Shown here: positions 6,614 through 13,530 of the stretch, piece after piece | How the letters are laid out: every line of letters begins with the position of its first letter | Position numbering within the stretch: position 1 is the stretch's first letter | From: CBFCZU01 sp965602635 | Lineage (GTDB): Bacteria > Planctomycetota > Phycisphaerae > SM23-33 | Assembly: GCA_965602635.1 (NCBI GenBank) | Contig: CBFCZU010000045.1 | Coordinates: 1-20,827, forward strand | Length of the DNA stretch: 20,827 nt | Reading direction: 5' to 3' | The notes under the pieces: model-generated | Seen by the model: the letters and a program-made list of their open reading frames with translations, nothing else | Told to the model about the DNA's origin: nothing | Databases searched by the model: none | Translations under genes and position numbers: made by a program

Positions 6614-8635
6614 AGCGCCGCCTTCGCTGGGTGCCGGTGCGGGCTGCTCGGAGCCCGAGCTGCTCCGCGACGGTCTCCGCTTGCGTCGGCGCCGGGAGGA
6701 CTTCTTCTTGCTCGGCTCTTTCTGTTCCTCGGCCGGCGCCTTGTCCTTGCCCTTCGAGGCCGATCTGGAGCCGCGTCGTCCGCGGCGCGTCTTCTTCTTG
6801 GCGGGAGCCCCTTCGGCGGCCTGCGGCTCGGGGGGGGCTTGCTCGGCCGCTGGGGCCGCTGGAGCCTCTGCGGCCGCTGGAGCCTCTGCGGCCGCTGCCT
6901 TTGCCGCGGCCGGCTTGCGGCGACGGCGCCCCCGGCGGCTCTTCCTCTTGGCGGGAGCCCCTTCGGCGGCCTGCGCCTGGGGCGGTTGGGCCTCTTCGGC
7001 AGGCTCCTCCGCCTTGGCCTCCTCACCCTGGCGCTTCGAGTATGCGGCCAGGTCCGACGCGGTGATCTCGCGAGTGGGGGGCTTGCCGCGTTGCTCGGCC
7101 GGCGCGGCGGCGGGCTCGCAGGGCATGTCCGAGCCGCGGGCGTCGGTGCATCGCAGCAGGCTCTCGCCCCCGGCGATCGCCGGGTCCGGCTTGATGGCGA
7201 TGCTGGCCGATGAGTTCTGCTCGATACGGCAGATCTCCTGGCGCATCTGGTTGAGCATGCATTCGGCCACGGCCGGCGGGACGGCAAGTTCCACGTTGAC
7301 GACCTTCTCGCCCATTGCCGCCAGGCGCAGCGATCGCATGGCAACCTGGGCGAGGGACTCGGCCGACTGAACCCATCCGTCGCCGCCGCAGTTCGGGCAC
7401 GGTTGGGAGATGCGGCTGATCAACGAGGGGCGGACGCGCTGGCGAGTCATCTCCATGATCCCAAGGCGGCTTATCCGAAGCACCTTCGTCCGGGCGCGGT
7501 CCTCCTTGAGCAGCGTTCGCACGAGGTTCTCGATCCGGCGGCGGTTCTTCTCCTCCATCATGTCGATGAAATCGATGATGATGACGCCGCCGAGATCTCG
7601 CAGCCGCAGTTGGCGGCAGACCTCCTCGCCCGCCTCTGCGTTGGCCCGCACGGCGGTGGCCTCGGCGCTGCTGGTGTCGCGCATCTTGCCGGAGTTGACG
7701 TCCACCGCCACCAGCGCCTCGGTCTGCTCGATCACCAGCGACCCGCCGGACGGCAGCGGAACCGAGGCGGTGTTGATGCTGTCGAGCTCGCCCGCCAGGC
7801 CGAAGGCGTGGAACAGATCGTCGCTGCCGGTGTAAAGCTCCACCCGGTGGGCAGAGCGAGGCATGGTGATCTTGAAGAACTCCTTCACCTTCAAGGCCAC
7901 GTCTTCCTCGTCGCAGACGATCCGTTCGATGTCGCTGTTGTACACGTCCCGGATGGTGCGTATGACCAGGTCCGACTCCTGGTACAACTCGGCCGGGGCG
8001 CGGGCCTCCTTGCTGCGTTGGGAGACGGCCTTCCAAAGCCGCAGCAGGTAGTGCATGTCGCGCTGGAGGTCGCGCTTGGGCCGGCCCACGCCGGCGGTGC
8101 GGACGATGAAGCCGATCTCCGGAGGCGGCTTGAGCTCCGCCAGCACGGTCCGCATCCGGCTGCGGGAGACCTCGTCCTCGATCTTCCGCGAGACCCCCAG
8201 GCGGTGCAGCCCCGGCATGAGCACCAGGAATCGCCCCGGGATCGACAGGTAGTTGGTCAGCGTCGCGCCCTTGGTGCCTATGCCGTCCTTGGTGACCTGG
8301 ACGATCGTGGGCTGTCCGCGGCGGAGGCACTGCTGAATGGGCGGGCGGTCCCTGCGGGGATGCTTGGCGCCGAGCGTCTCGGTCTGCCTGTGCCCGCCGG
8401 GGAAATGATCGGGGTGAAGGTCGGATATGTGCAGGAATCCGTTCTTGGCGCTGCCGAAGTCCACGAAGGCCGCCTGGATTGACGGCTCGACGTTGGTGAT
8501 GCGCCCCTTATAGATGTTGCCGACTATCGAGACGCTGCTGGCGCGCTCGGTGTACAGCTCGGTCAGCCCTTCCTCGCCGGCGATGGCGATACGGCAGCCG
8601 TCGTGCCGGGCGTTGATGTACATCGCTTTCTTCAT
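6602..8635 (-). CDS. Ribonuclease E/G family endoribonuclease with long basic tail
   Basis: Endoribonuclease acting in mRNA decay and rRNA or tRNA processing. The N-terminal S1 region is seen in VGNIYKGRITNVEPSIQAAF and VDFGSAKNGFLHISDLH (residues 38-74). The DNase I-like catalytic part carries the two metal aspartates D312 (VAVDVNSGKM) and D355 (IIIDFIDMM). The zinc-link cysteines are C413 and C416 in CPNCGGDG. The catalytic core ends near 500; residues about 520-677 are low-complexity, rich in Ala, Pro, Lys and Arg, with a duplicated AEGAPAK-K/R-K-S/T-RRGRR module. Such tails typically bind RNA or degradosome partners; this is neither the E. coli RNase E tail nor tail-less RNase G, so I leave rne or rng open. 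The start follows a GAAAGG site. It lies 16 nt downstream of the DUF2344 gene, in the same operon. Confidence 0.95.
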   Translation of the reverse strand: MKKAMYINARHDGCRIAIAGEEGLTELYTERASSVSIVGNIYKGRITNVEPSIQAAFVDFGSAKNGFLHISDLHPDHFPGGHRQTETLGAKHPRRDRPPIQQCLRRGQPTIVQVTKDGIGTKGATLTNYLSIPGRFLVLMPGLHRLGVSRKIEDEVSRSRMRTVLAELKPPPEIGFIVRTAGVGRPKRDLQRDMHYLLRLWKAVSQRSKEARAPAELYQESDLVIRTIRDVYNSDIERIVCDEEDVALKVKEFFKITMPRSAHRVELYTGSDDLFHAFGLAGELDSINTASVPLPSGGSLVIEQTEALVAVDVNSGKMRDTSSAEATAVRANAEAGEEVCRQLRLRDLGGVIIIDFIDMMEEKNRRRIENLVRTLLKEDRARTKVLRISRLGIMEMTRQRVRPSLISRISQPCPNCGGDGWVQSAESLAQVAMRSLRLAAMGEKVVNVELAVPPAVAECMLNQMRQEICRIEQNSSASIAIKPDPAIAGGESLLRCTDARGSDMPCEPAAAPAEQRGKPPTREITASDLAAYSKRQGEEAKAEEPAEEAQPPQAQAAEGAPAKRKSRRGRRRRKPAAAKAAAAEAPAAAEAPAAPAAEQAPPEPQAAEGAPAKKKTRRGRRGSRSASKGKDKAPAEEQKEPSKKKSSRRRRKRRPSRSSSGSEQPAPAPSEGGASED
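6791..6975. repeat. 35-bp direct repeat pair inside the RNase E/G tail
   Basis: The sequences at 6791-6825 and 6941-6975 are identical over 35 bases except one (cttcttcttg versus cttcctcttg at the start), with an exact 150-bp offset. They encode the two AAEGAPAK modules of the tail. The spacing is a multiple of three, so gain or loss of one unit would keep the frame. Confidence 0.9.
6854..6897. repeat. 18-bp tandem repeat in the RNase E/G tail
   Basis: Two perfect copies of the 18-mer ggccgctggagcctctgc (6854-6871 and 6872-6889) are followed by 8 bases of a third. On the coding (minus) strand they give an AAAEAP-type repeat. The unit is in frame and is a likely site of length variation. Confidence 0.85.
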
Positions 8636-8651
8636 GTGATGCGACCTTTCG

Positions 8652-9368
8652 TCATTTGGTTTTCGGTTGGTACTGCACGCCCATGTCCGTTCGCATGAGC
8701 CTGGCCAGAAGTTCGCCGGCGGCGGGGCGAGGCAGGGGCTGCTCGGGGGTTGGTCCGAGCAACGCCAGAACTTCCGCCGGGCGAGCCGATCCGGACTGAC
8801 CGGCCCGGATCGTGAACGTAAGCTTCTCCCCGCTGATCCCCAGGTCGCCCACTCGCCCCTTGATGTCGATTGTCCTGAGGGTCGGGGCCCGGCGCCCGCG
8901 AGGGTCCGTCGTTTCGCGCGCTATCTCCCACCGGTCCTGCCGGCGAAGCGACTCGATGCGCTGTTCGACCCTGGCGCGCTCGGGCCCGTCGATCGGCAGC
9001 TCGTAGGTGGCCCCGGCCACTCGCGGCCTGCTGCCCGCCGGCAGCGGCTCTGCCCGCTGAACCTCGATGCCCTCCGGCAGGGCCTCGGACAGCCGCCGCG
9101 CCCAGTCAGGCCCGCTCGCCGGCGAGGCGAACTCCAGCACCAGCAGCTCGCACCGGCTGCTCACCGCCACCGGGCGGGGCAGCGCCAGGGAGAGACGGGG
9201 TCGGGGGTTGAACCCTTGGGAGTACTTCAGCGGCAGCTCCGCCCTTGCGGCGGCACGCTCCATCAGGCGCATCATGTCGTGATGCGAGAGGAAGCGCGCG
9301 TCACCCTCCACGACGAACCATACCGCCCACCGCGTTGACAAGGCTGTCAGCGTCCTTTCTTTTCTCAC
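8652..9368 (-). CDS. DUF2344 / TIGR03936 family protein (radical-SAM-associated)
   Basis: A protein of about 230 residues recognised from WAVWFVVEGDARFLSHHDMM, LPLKYSQGFNPRPRLSLALP and the following CELLVLEF strand, all typical of DUF2344. In many bacteria this domain is the C-terminal part or neighbour of a B12-binding radical-SAM protein (TIGR03960) and lies near RNase G or the L21/L27 ribosomal protein genes; its biochemical role is not established. Here it stands alone: enzyme I is upstream and RNase E/G begins 16 nt downstream, with no radical-SAM partner in the window. The start is uncertain. GTG 9368 has an AGGAGG 14 nt upstream, which is far, while an in-frame TTG at 9341 has AAGGA about 11 nt upstream and would begin MSTRWAVWF, nearer to the conserved region. 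Confidence 0.85.
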   Translation of the reverse strand: MRKERTLTALSTRWAVWFVVEGDARFLSHHDMMRLMERAAARAELPLKYSQGFNPRPRLSLALPRPVAVSSRCELLVLEFASPASGPDWARRLSEALPEGIEVQRAEPLPAGSRPRVAGATYELPIDGPERARVEQRIESLRRQDRWEIARETTDPRGRRAPTLRTIDIKGRVGDLGISGEKLTFTIRAGQSGSARPAEVLALLGPTPEQPLPRPAAGELLARLMRTDMGVQYQPKTK

Positions 9369-9522
9369 CCGGCGCCGCGCCGCCTCCTGCGGCCGCGCCC
9401 CCGGTGCGCCGGCAGCTACCGTGCCGTCTCGTGTGTCGTTTCACCCCGGCGGCCCCCGCCGCCGAGATGCCGTATTCCTGCGTATTACGCCTTCAACGCC
9501 TGACTGTTCGCCCGATTGCCCG
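9369..9522. other. 154-nt gap between enzyme I and the DUF2344 gene
   Basis: This is the only sizeable gap inside the minus-strand cluster. It holds a 7-bp GC-only hairpin (cggcggc/gccgccg, 9447-9464) without a T-tract on either strand, and an 11-nt inverted repeat gcgtattacgc (9480-9490). These could attenuate or partly end transcription after ptsI, but there is no canonical terminator and no convincing promoter, so whether DUF2344 and RNase E/G share the upstream promoter is open. Confidence 0.4.
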
Positions 9523-11259
9523 TCAGTACGCCTCCGGGAGGATCTGGCGTATCTGGTCGCGAAGGTAGGTCACTATCTGCTTGTCGGACTCGAACCGCAT
9601 GACGTACGTGGCGACGTCCCGGGCCTTCTCCAGCGTTATGGAGCGCACCAGCTTCTTCACCTCGGGTATCGCCGGCGGGGCCACCGACAGCGCCCGCAGC
9701 CCCATCCCGATCAGCAGCAGGGCGTACTCGGGCTGGCTGGCCATCTCCCCGCAAAGCGCCACGCCCACGTCGGTCCGCTGGCCGGCGCGGATGACCTCCT
9801 TGATCAGCCGCAGCACCGCCGGGTGGGCGGCCGTGAACAGCGGAGCCACCCGCTCGTTCGCCCGGTCCACCGCCAGCGTGTACTGGATCAGATCGTTCGT
9901 GCCGATGGAGAAAAAGTCCACCTCCTCGGCGAACCGGTCGCACTGAAGCGCCGCCGAGGGCACCTCGACCATCATGCCCACGGGAACGTCCATGCGCAGC
10001 TCGTGGCCTTCCTCCTCCAGGTCCTCCATCACGTCGCGGAGGATCATCTTCGCCTGGCGCAGCTCCATGACGTTGGTGATCAGCGGGAACATGATGGATA
10101 CGTCCCCGGTCTGGCTCGCCCGCAGGATGGCTCGCAACTGCGTCTTGAACAGTTGCAGGTGCTGGAAGCAGAAGCGGATGCTCCGCAGCCCCAGGAAGGG
10201 GTTGCGCTCGGGCGCCGCCGCCCGCGACTGGGTGTACTTGTCGGCGCCGAGATCGAGGGTCCGGATGCACACGGGCTTGCCGCCCATAACGTCGATCACC
10301 GCTCTGTAGGCCTGGTAGTGGTCCTCCTCGGTCGGCTCGACCTCCGAGCCGAGGTAGAGGAACTCGGTGCGGTACAGGCCTATGCCCGCGCCGCCCTTGC
10401 TGAGCACCGTGCCCGCCTCGGTGGGGAACTCGATGTTGCCCAGCAGGGAGATCTCGTGCCCGTCCTGGGTGACCGACGGCAGGTCGCGCAGCCGGTCGAG
10501 GCCCCGCTCGACCTCCACCAGGTGGCGGACGTACTGGCGGTGCTGCTCGATGGTCTCCGCGTCGGGGTTGATAATGACCACGCCGCGGTTGCCGTCAACG
10601 ATTACCGTGTCGCCGGCGTTGACCGAGGCGGTCACGTCGTTGAGGCCCACCACCGCAGGTATGCCCAGCGCCTTGGCGACAACGGCCGTGTGGCTGGTCT
10701 GACCGCCAGCGTCCGTCGCGAACCCCAGAATGTGCTGGCGGTTGAGATTGGCCGTCTGCGACGGCGTCAGGTCGTGCGCCAGCAGCACCACGTTCTCCGT
10801 CAGCCGGGTGAGGCCCTCGTGGCTCTGGCCGATCAGATTCCGCAGGACCCGCTTCTCGATGTCGTAAACGTCCTTGACGCGGTCGGCGAACTCCTCCGGC
10901 ATCTGGAGGAACTCTTTGGCGTATTCCCGCAGGACGGTGGCGACGGCGTACTCGGCCGTCACCGATTCCGTCTCGATCACGTCCTTGACCTTGCCCAGCA
11001 GGGCGTGATCTTCGAGCAGGGCGAGGTGGAAGTCGAAGATGGCGGCTGTTTCCGCCCCCAGCCGCTCGGCCGTCCGGTCGCGAAGGTCGATCAGCTCCCT
11101 CTTGGAGGCCTCAAGAGACTCATCCAGGCGCTCGATCTCGTCCGGCACGCGCGCCGAGCTCACGTGGCGCTGAGGAATGCGGTATTCCTCGGCGTCGAGC
11201 ACCACGGCCTGGCTTATGGCCACGCCGCGCGAGACGGCTATGCCTTTCTTGATTTCCAT
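9523..11259 (-). CDS. ptsI: PTS enzyme I (phosphoenolpyruvate-protein phosphotransferase)
   Basis: First enzyme of the phosphotransferase system: takes phosphate from PEP onto a histidine and passes it to HPr. It is full length at 578 residues. The phospho-histidine is H190 in GGQTSHTAVVAKALGIPAVVG, one residue from the E. coli position. The PEP-binding barrel shows GIGLYRTEFLYL (292-303), CIRTLDLGADK (331-341), NPFLGLRSIRF (353-363), MMVEVPSAA, FSIGTNDLIQYTLAVDR (450-466) and the active-site cysteine C503 in LCGEMAS. All key residues are present, so it should be active. HPr is encoded 20 nt upstream and EIIA before that. No EIIB or EIIC permease appears in the window, which points to a regulatory phosphorelay or to permeases elsewhere. 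The ATG is preceded by a modest CAGGG. Confidence 0.97.
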   Translation of the reverse strand: MEIKKGIAVSRGVAISQAVVLDAEEYRIPQRHVSSARVPDEIERLDESLEASKRELIDLRDRTAERLGAETAAIFDFHLALLEDHALLGKVKDVIETESVTAEYAVATVLREYAKEFLQMPEEFADRVKDVYDIEKRVLRNLIGQSHEGLTRLTENVVLLAHDLTPSQTANLNRQHILGFATDAGGQTSHTAVVAKALGIPAVVGLNDVTASVNAGDTVIVDGNRGVVIINPDAETIEQHRQYVRHLVEVERGLDRLRDLPSVTQDGHEISLLGNIEFPTEAGTVLSKGGAGIGLYRTEFLYLGSEVEPTEEDHYQAYRAVIDVMGGKPVCIRTLDLGADKYTQSRAAAPERNPFLGLRSIRFCFQHLQLFKTQLRAILRASQTGDVSIMFPLITNVMELRQAKMILRDVMEDLEEEGHELRMDVPVGMMVEVPSAALQCDRFAEEVDFFSIGTNDLIQYTLAVDRANERVAPLFTAAHPAVLRLIKEVIRAGQRTDVGVALCGEMASQPEYALLLIGMGLRALSVAPPAIPEVKKLVRSITLEKARDVATYVMRFESDKQIVTYLRDQIRQILPEAY

Positions 11260-11279
11260 CCCTGTCAGTCTCTATCCGT

Positions 11280-11630
11280 TCACTTGCCGCCGGCGCCCTG
11301 GGCCCCCGTGCCGTCCTCGGGCGATGACTGAAGGTACTTTTCGGTGCCCAGGTCCTCGACGAGTCCGGTCAGTCCGGTGACTGCCTCGGAGGCGTCGGAG
11401 CCGCGGGCGACTATGCGCAGCGCCGAGCCGCACTCGGCCCCCAGGCGGAGCATGGACATGACGCTCTTGCCGTCCACGGTCAGGTCGCCCTTGGATACCT
11501 CTATGGCGGACTTGAACTGGTTGGCCAGTTGGACGAACCGCGTCACCGGGCGGGCGTGCATACCATGCCTGTTGACCACCTCTACGGTGCCCGATCGAGT
11601 GTTCGAACGCTCTTTGGAGTCCTTGGGCAT
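11280..11630 (-). CDS. HPr-family phosphocarrier protein with extended termini
   Basis: Small cytosolic phosphocarrier between enzyme I and EIIA. The active histidine is H25 in VVNRHGMHARPVTRFVQLA. The serine that HPr kinase modifies in Firmicutes-type HPr has a counterpart, S55 in VDGKSVMSMLRLGAECG, so regulation by an HPrK is possible, but no hprK is in the window. At 116 residues it exceeds the usual 85-90: about 14 charged residues precede the domain and about 20 Gly/Ser/Asp-rich ones follow it. The gene sits between EIIA (31-nt gap) and ptsI (20-nt gap). The start was kept at ATG 11630, although no strong ribosome binding site is visible and a later start could remove part of the N-terminal tail. 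Confidence 0.93.
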   Translation of the reverse strand: MPKDSKERSNTRSGTVEVVNRHGMHARPVTRFVQLANQFKSAIEVSKGDLTVDGKSVMSMLRLGAECGSALRIVARGSDASEAVTGLTGLVEDLGTEKYLQSSPEDGTGAQGAGGK

Positions 11631-11661
11631 ATCCGGCCCGCTCGCACGGACGACCGGGCCG

Positions 11662-12129
11662 CTAGGCCAGCTCGTCCGCCTCCTGTATGAGATCGGCGAT
11701 TGCCTCGGCCGTCTCGCACTGGCGAAGGAATTTTCGGAACATATCCTGCTGCACGTGCTTGAAGATGGTCTCCATCGCCTGAAGGTGCTCGTCCGGCTCG
11801 TCCGGGCTGGACAGCAGCAAGATCACGATATGCACCGGCTTGGAGTCCAGCGCGCTGAAGTCGATCCCCGCGCTGGATCGCCCTATGGTGCCGACGACTT
11901 TCTTCACCGACGGGATCTTCGCGTGCGGCAGGGCCACGCCCTTGCCGATTCCCGTGGTGGCCTGTTTCTCCCGCGCCAGCACCGCGGCGATGGCATCGTC
12001 CACGGTCCTGCGGGAGATCGCCCCGGCGTCGGCCAGGGCGGCTGTGAGCCTCTTGATGGCCTGGTCGCGGCTGGTCTGCTCCAGGTCGCCTATGATAGCG
12101 CCTGTTACTATAATGTCCGATAACTTCAT
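11662..12129 (-). CDS. PTS EIIA of the fructose/nitrogen-regulatory type (PtsN-like)
   Basis: A single-domain EIIA of 155 residues. The phosphorylated histidine is H69 in TTGIGKGVALPHAKI, the classic type-2 EIIA motif; the SSAGIDFSALDSKPVHIVILLLSS strand region is also typical. As a free-standing EIIA next to hpf and HPr it most resembles PtsN, the output protein of nitrogen-type PTS relays, which signals by binding partners rather than by sugar transport. That role is inferred from context. ATG 12129 follows a good AGGAGCAGGGA site. It lies 54 nt after hpf and 31 nt before the HPr gene, in the same orientation. Confidence 0.92.
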   Translation of the reverse strand: MKLSDIIVTGAIIGDLEQTSRDQAIKRLTAALADAGAISRRTVDDAIAAVLAREKQATTGIGKGVALPHAKIPSVKKVVGTIGRSSAGIDFSALDSKPVHIVILLLSSPDEPDEHLQAMETIFKHVQQDMFRKFLRQCETAEAIADLIQEADELA

Positions 12130-12183
12130 TCCCTGCTCCTGATCGCCGCCCGGCCTGCCCGACGGGCCGCTGGCGGCGGGCGC

Positions 12184-12507
12184 CTACTGGGTTGTGTCTT
12201 CGCCGCGCTTCGGGCCCTGGCGGTCACGCACCCGGCCCTTGTGACGGCGGAGCTGCTCTTCGAGCTTGTGGCAGCACTGGTCCACGCACGCGTACATGTC
12301 GTCGCCGCGGTGGTGGGCCACGAAGACGCGCTTGCGCTTGCCCGAGGCCACCACCTCGACGGAAAACAGGCCCGCCTCCATGTCCAGGGTCACGTTCACG
12401 CTTTGCAGACCATCATAGTACCGCGGCAGCTTCTCGGCCTTCTCCTGGGCGTATTGCCTCATGGCGGCGGTCATTGCCATGTGGCGGCCCTCTACAGATA
12501 CGTTCAC
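12184..12507 (-). CDS. hpf: Ribosome hibernation-promoting factor, short form
   Basis: A 107-residue protein of the HPF/YfiA family, which binds the 30S decoding region and helps store inactive ribosomes. Visible features are the MNVSVEGRHMAMTAAMRQYA start, the DGLQSVNVTLDME strand, the KRKRVFVAHHRGDDMYACVD segment and the basic KLEEQLRRHKGR helix. It lacks the C-terminal dimerisation domain of long HPF and so is the short type. The start is GTG at 12507, overlapping the TGA stop of the DUF502 gene (GTGA), with AAGGAG 8 nt upstream inside that gene, so translation is probably coupled. It lies directly before EIIA, as hpf lies before ptsN in proteobacteria. Confidence 0.93.
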   Translation of the reverse strand: MNVSVEGRHMAMTAAMRQYAQEKAEKLPRYYDGLQSVNVTLDMEAGLFSVEVVASGKRKRVFVAHHRGDDMYACVDQCCHKLEEQLRRHKGRVRDRQGPKRGEDTTQ

Positions 12508-13307
12508 CGAGCGTCTCCTTGCTCTGCTGGCTCTTGTTTGCCGGCTGGCTCGCCCTCGGCGGGTCCATTGCCGAGCAGGGCGCGTCGGACAAGGGCTTCA
12601 CCGGGTTGCCCCGCCAACTGCTGGTTGGGCGGCATGAGCACCCCGCCGCTGACGGTGAAGCGCAGCGCCTCGTCTATGGTAACGGGCAGGTCGATCACCT
12701 CGTCCCGACGGATCGTTATGGTATATCCGGTGACCGGGGTGGGGGAAGAGGGGATGAACACCGTCAGCAGCTCGGGTTCGACCGCCGTCTGGATGGTGCG
12801 CATTGCCGGGCCGGTCACCAGCCCCACTGAATAGACGCCCTTTCGGGGGTATTCCACAGCCACCACGCGGGAGTACTCCACGTCCCGCTCCCGCAGCAGG
12901 AAGTCCGTCACCTGCTTGATATTGGGGTAAATCTGCTTGATCACCGGGGTCCGGTACAGCGCCCGCTCGATCAGCCGCCATACGAACCGGCCGAAGAAGC
13001 TGGCCACAAACCGGCCTATGAAGTAGATGCCGATGATCGCGAGGACGAATCCAACGCCGTCGAGGTAGTGCTCGGACCACCATTTGTGGAAATCGGCGAT
13101 CTCCGTCTCGCCGCTCAGCCCTCGGGCCAGGCACACCAGGTACTTGACGCCGCGGTTGATGTGCTTGCCGATATTGTTCTGCACGAAGTTGAAGCCGTAG
13201 ACGATGATCATCACCGTCAGCAGCGTCGGCAGCAGCGCGGCCAGGCCGCGGAGGAAGAATCGCTTGAAGTCATCCCAGAACTCTTTGGGCACCGGTGACT
13301 CCTGCAT
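12504..13307 (-). CDS. DUF502 integral membrane protein
   Basis: A 267-residue protein with two membrane segments (about residues 19-43, GLAALLPTLLTVMIIVYGFN, and about 84-106, GVGFVLAIIGIYFIGRFVASF). Conserved DUF502 elements follow: ERALYRTPVIKQIYPNIKQV (114-133) and a soluble C-terminal part with VYSVGLVTG, VFIPSSPTPVTGY and the LPVTIDEALRFTVSGG region. The function of the family is not established. The frame is open far upstream, but that extension is antisense to ackA and not protein-like; ATG 13307 has GGAG 8 nt before it and begins MQESPVPKEFWDDFKR. An in-frame ATG at 13337 would add ten residues and is less likely. As first gene of the cluster it carries the main promoter and overlaps hpf by 4 nt. 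Confidence 0.9.
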   Translation of the reverse strand: MQESPVPKEFWDDFKRFFLRGLAALLPTLLTVMIIVYGFNFVQNNIGKHINRGVKYLVCLARGLSGETEIADFHKWWSEHYLDGVGFVLAIIGIYFIGRFVASFFGRFVWRLIERALYRTPVIKQIYPNIKQVTDFLLRERDVEYSRVVAVEYPRKGVYSVGLVTGPAMRTIQTAVEPELLTVFIPSSPTPVTGYTITIRRDEVIDLPVTIDEALRFTVSGGVLMPPNQQLAGQPGEALVRRALLGNGPAEGEPAGKQEPAEQGDAR

Positions 13308-13345
13308 ATTCCGGACTCCGAGCTGGTTTGGAGCCATGCGCCGAC

Positions 13346-13369
13346 GCCCCCATAGGCGCGCGTGGGGGC
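13346..13369 (-). promoter_or_regulatory. Hairpin in the leader of the DUF502-hpf-PTS operon
   Basis: A 7-bp perfect stem (gccccca/tgggggc) with a 10-nt loop lies between the predicted transcription start and DUF502. No T-tract follows, so it is not a terminator. It might stabilise the mRNA or bind a regulator; function is unknown. Confidence 0.4.
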
Positions 13370-13382
13370 ATTCACCCGGGTA

Positions 13383-13411
13383 AGTGTATAGGCTGTCCGG
13401 GGGGGCGTCAA
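13383..13411 (-). promoter_or_regulatory. Sigma70-like promoter of the minus-strand cluster
   Basis: Read on the minus strand, TTGACG (13411-13406) and TACACT (13388-13383) are separated by exactly 17 nt. The matches to consensus are five of six and four of six. The predicted start near 13376 gives a leader of about 70 nt before the DUF502 ATG. This is the best promoter-like sequence in the window and lies in the 223-nt divergent region shared with ackA. Confidence 0.55.
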
Positions 13412-13530
13412 GAGCGGCGGCCGGTGGGGGGGCGTCCGGCGGGCTTGACATTTTGCCCGCCCTGGCGTAGGCAACGGTTGCCGGCGGCCCCGGCCGGAGC
13501 CGAGGCGCCTGCCCGACGCGGAACGCCATC

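Noticed and set aside
9421..11331. A 636-residue open frame on the plus strand across ptsI
   Set aside because: It is antisense to a full-length enzyme I with every catalytic motif in place. The translation is Arg/His/Gln/Leu-rich with no recognisable domain, as expected for GC-rich shadow frames.
13445..13473. Candidate ackA promoter TTGACA-N17-TAGGCA
   Set aside because: The -35 is perfect but the -10 matches the consensus at only two of six positions; not strong enough to list.
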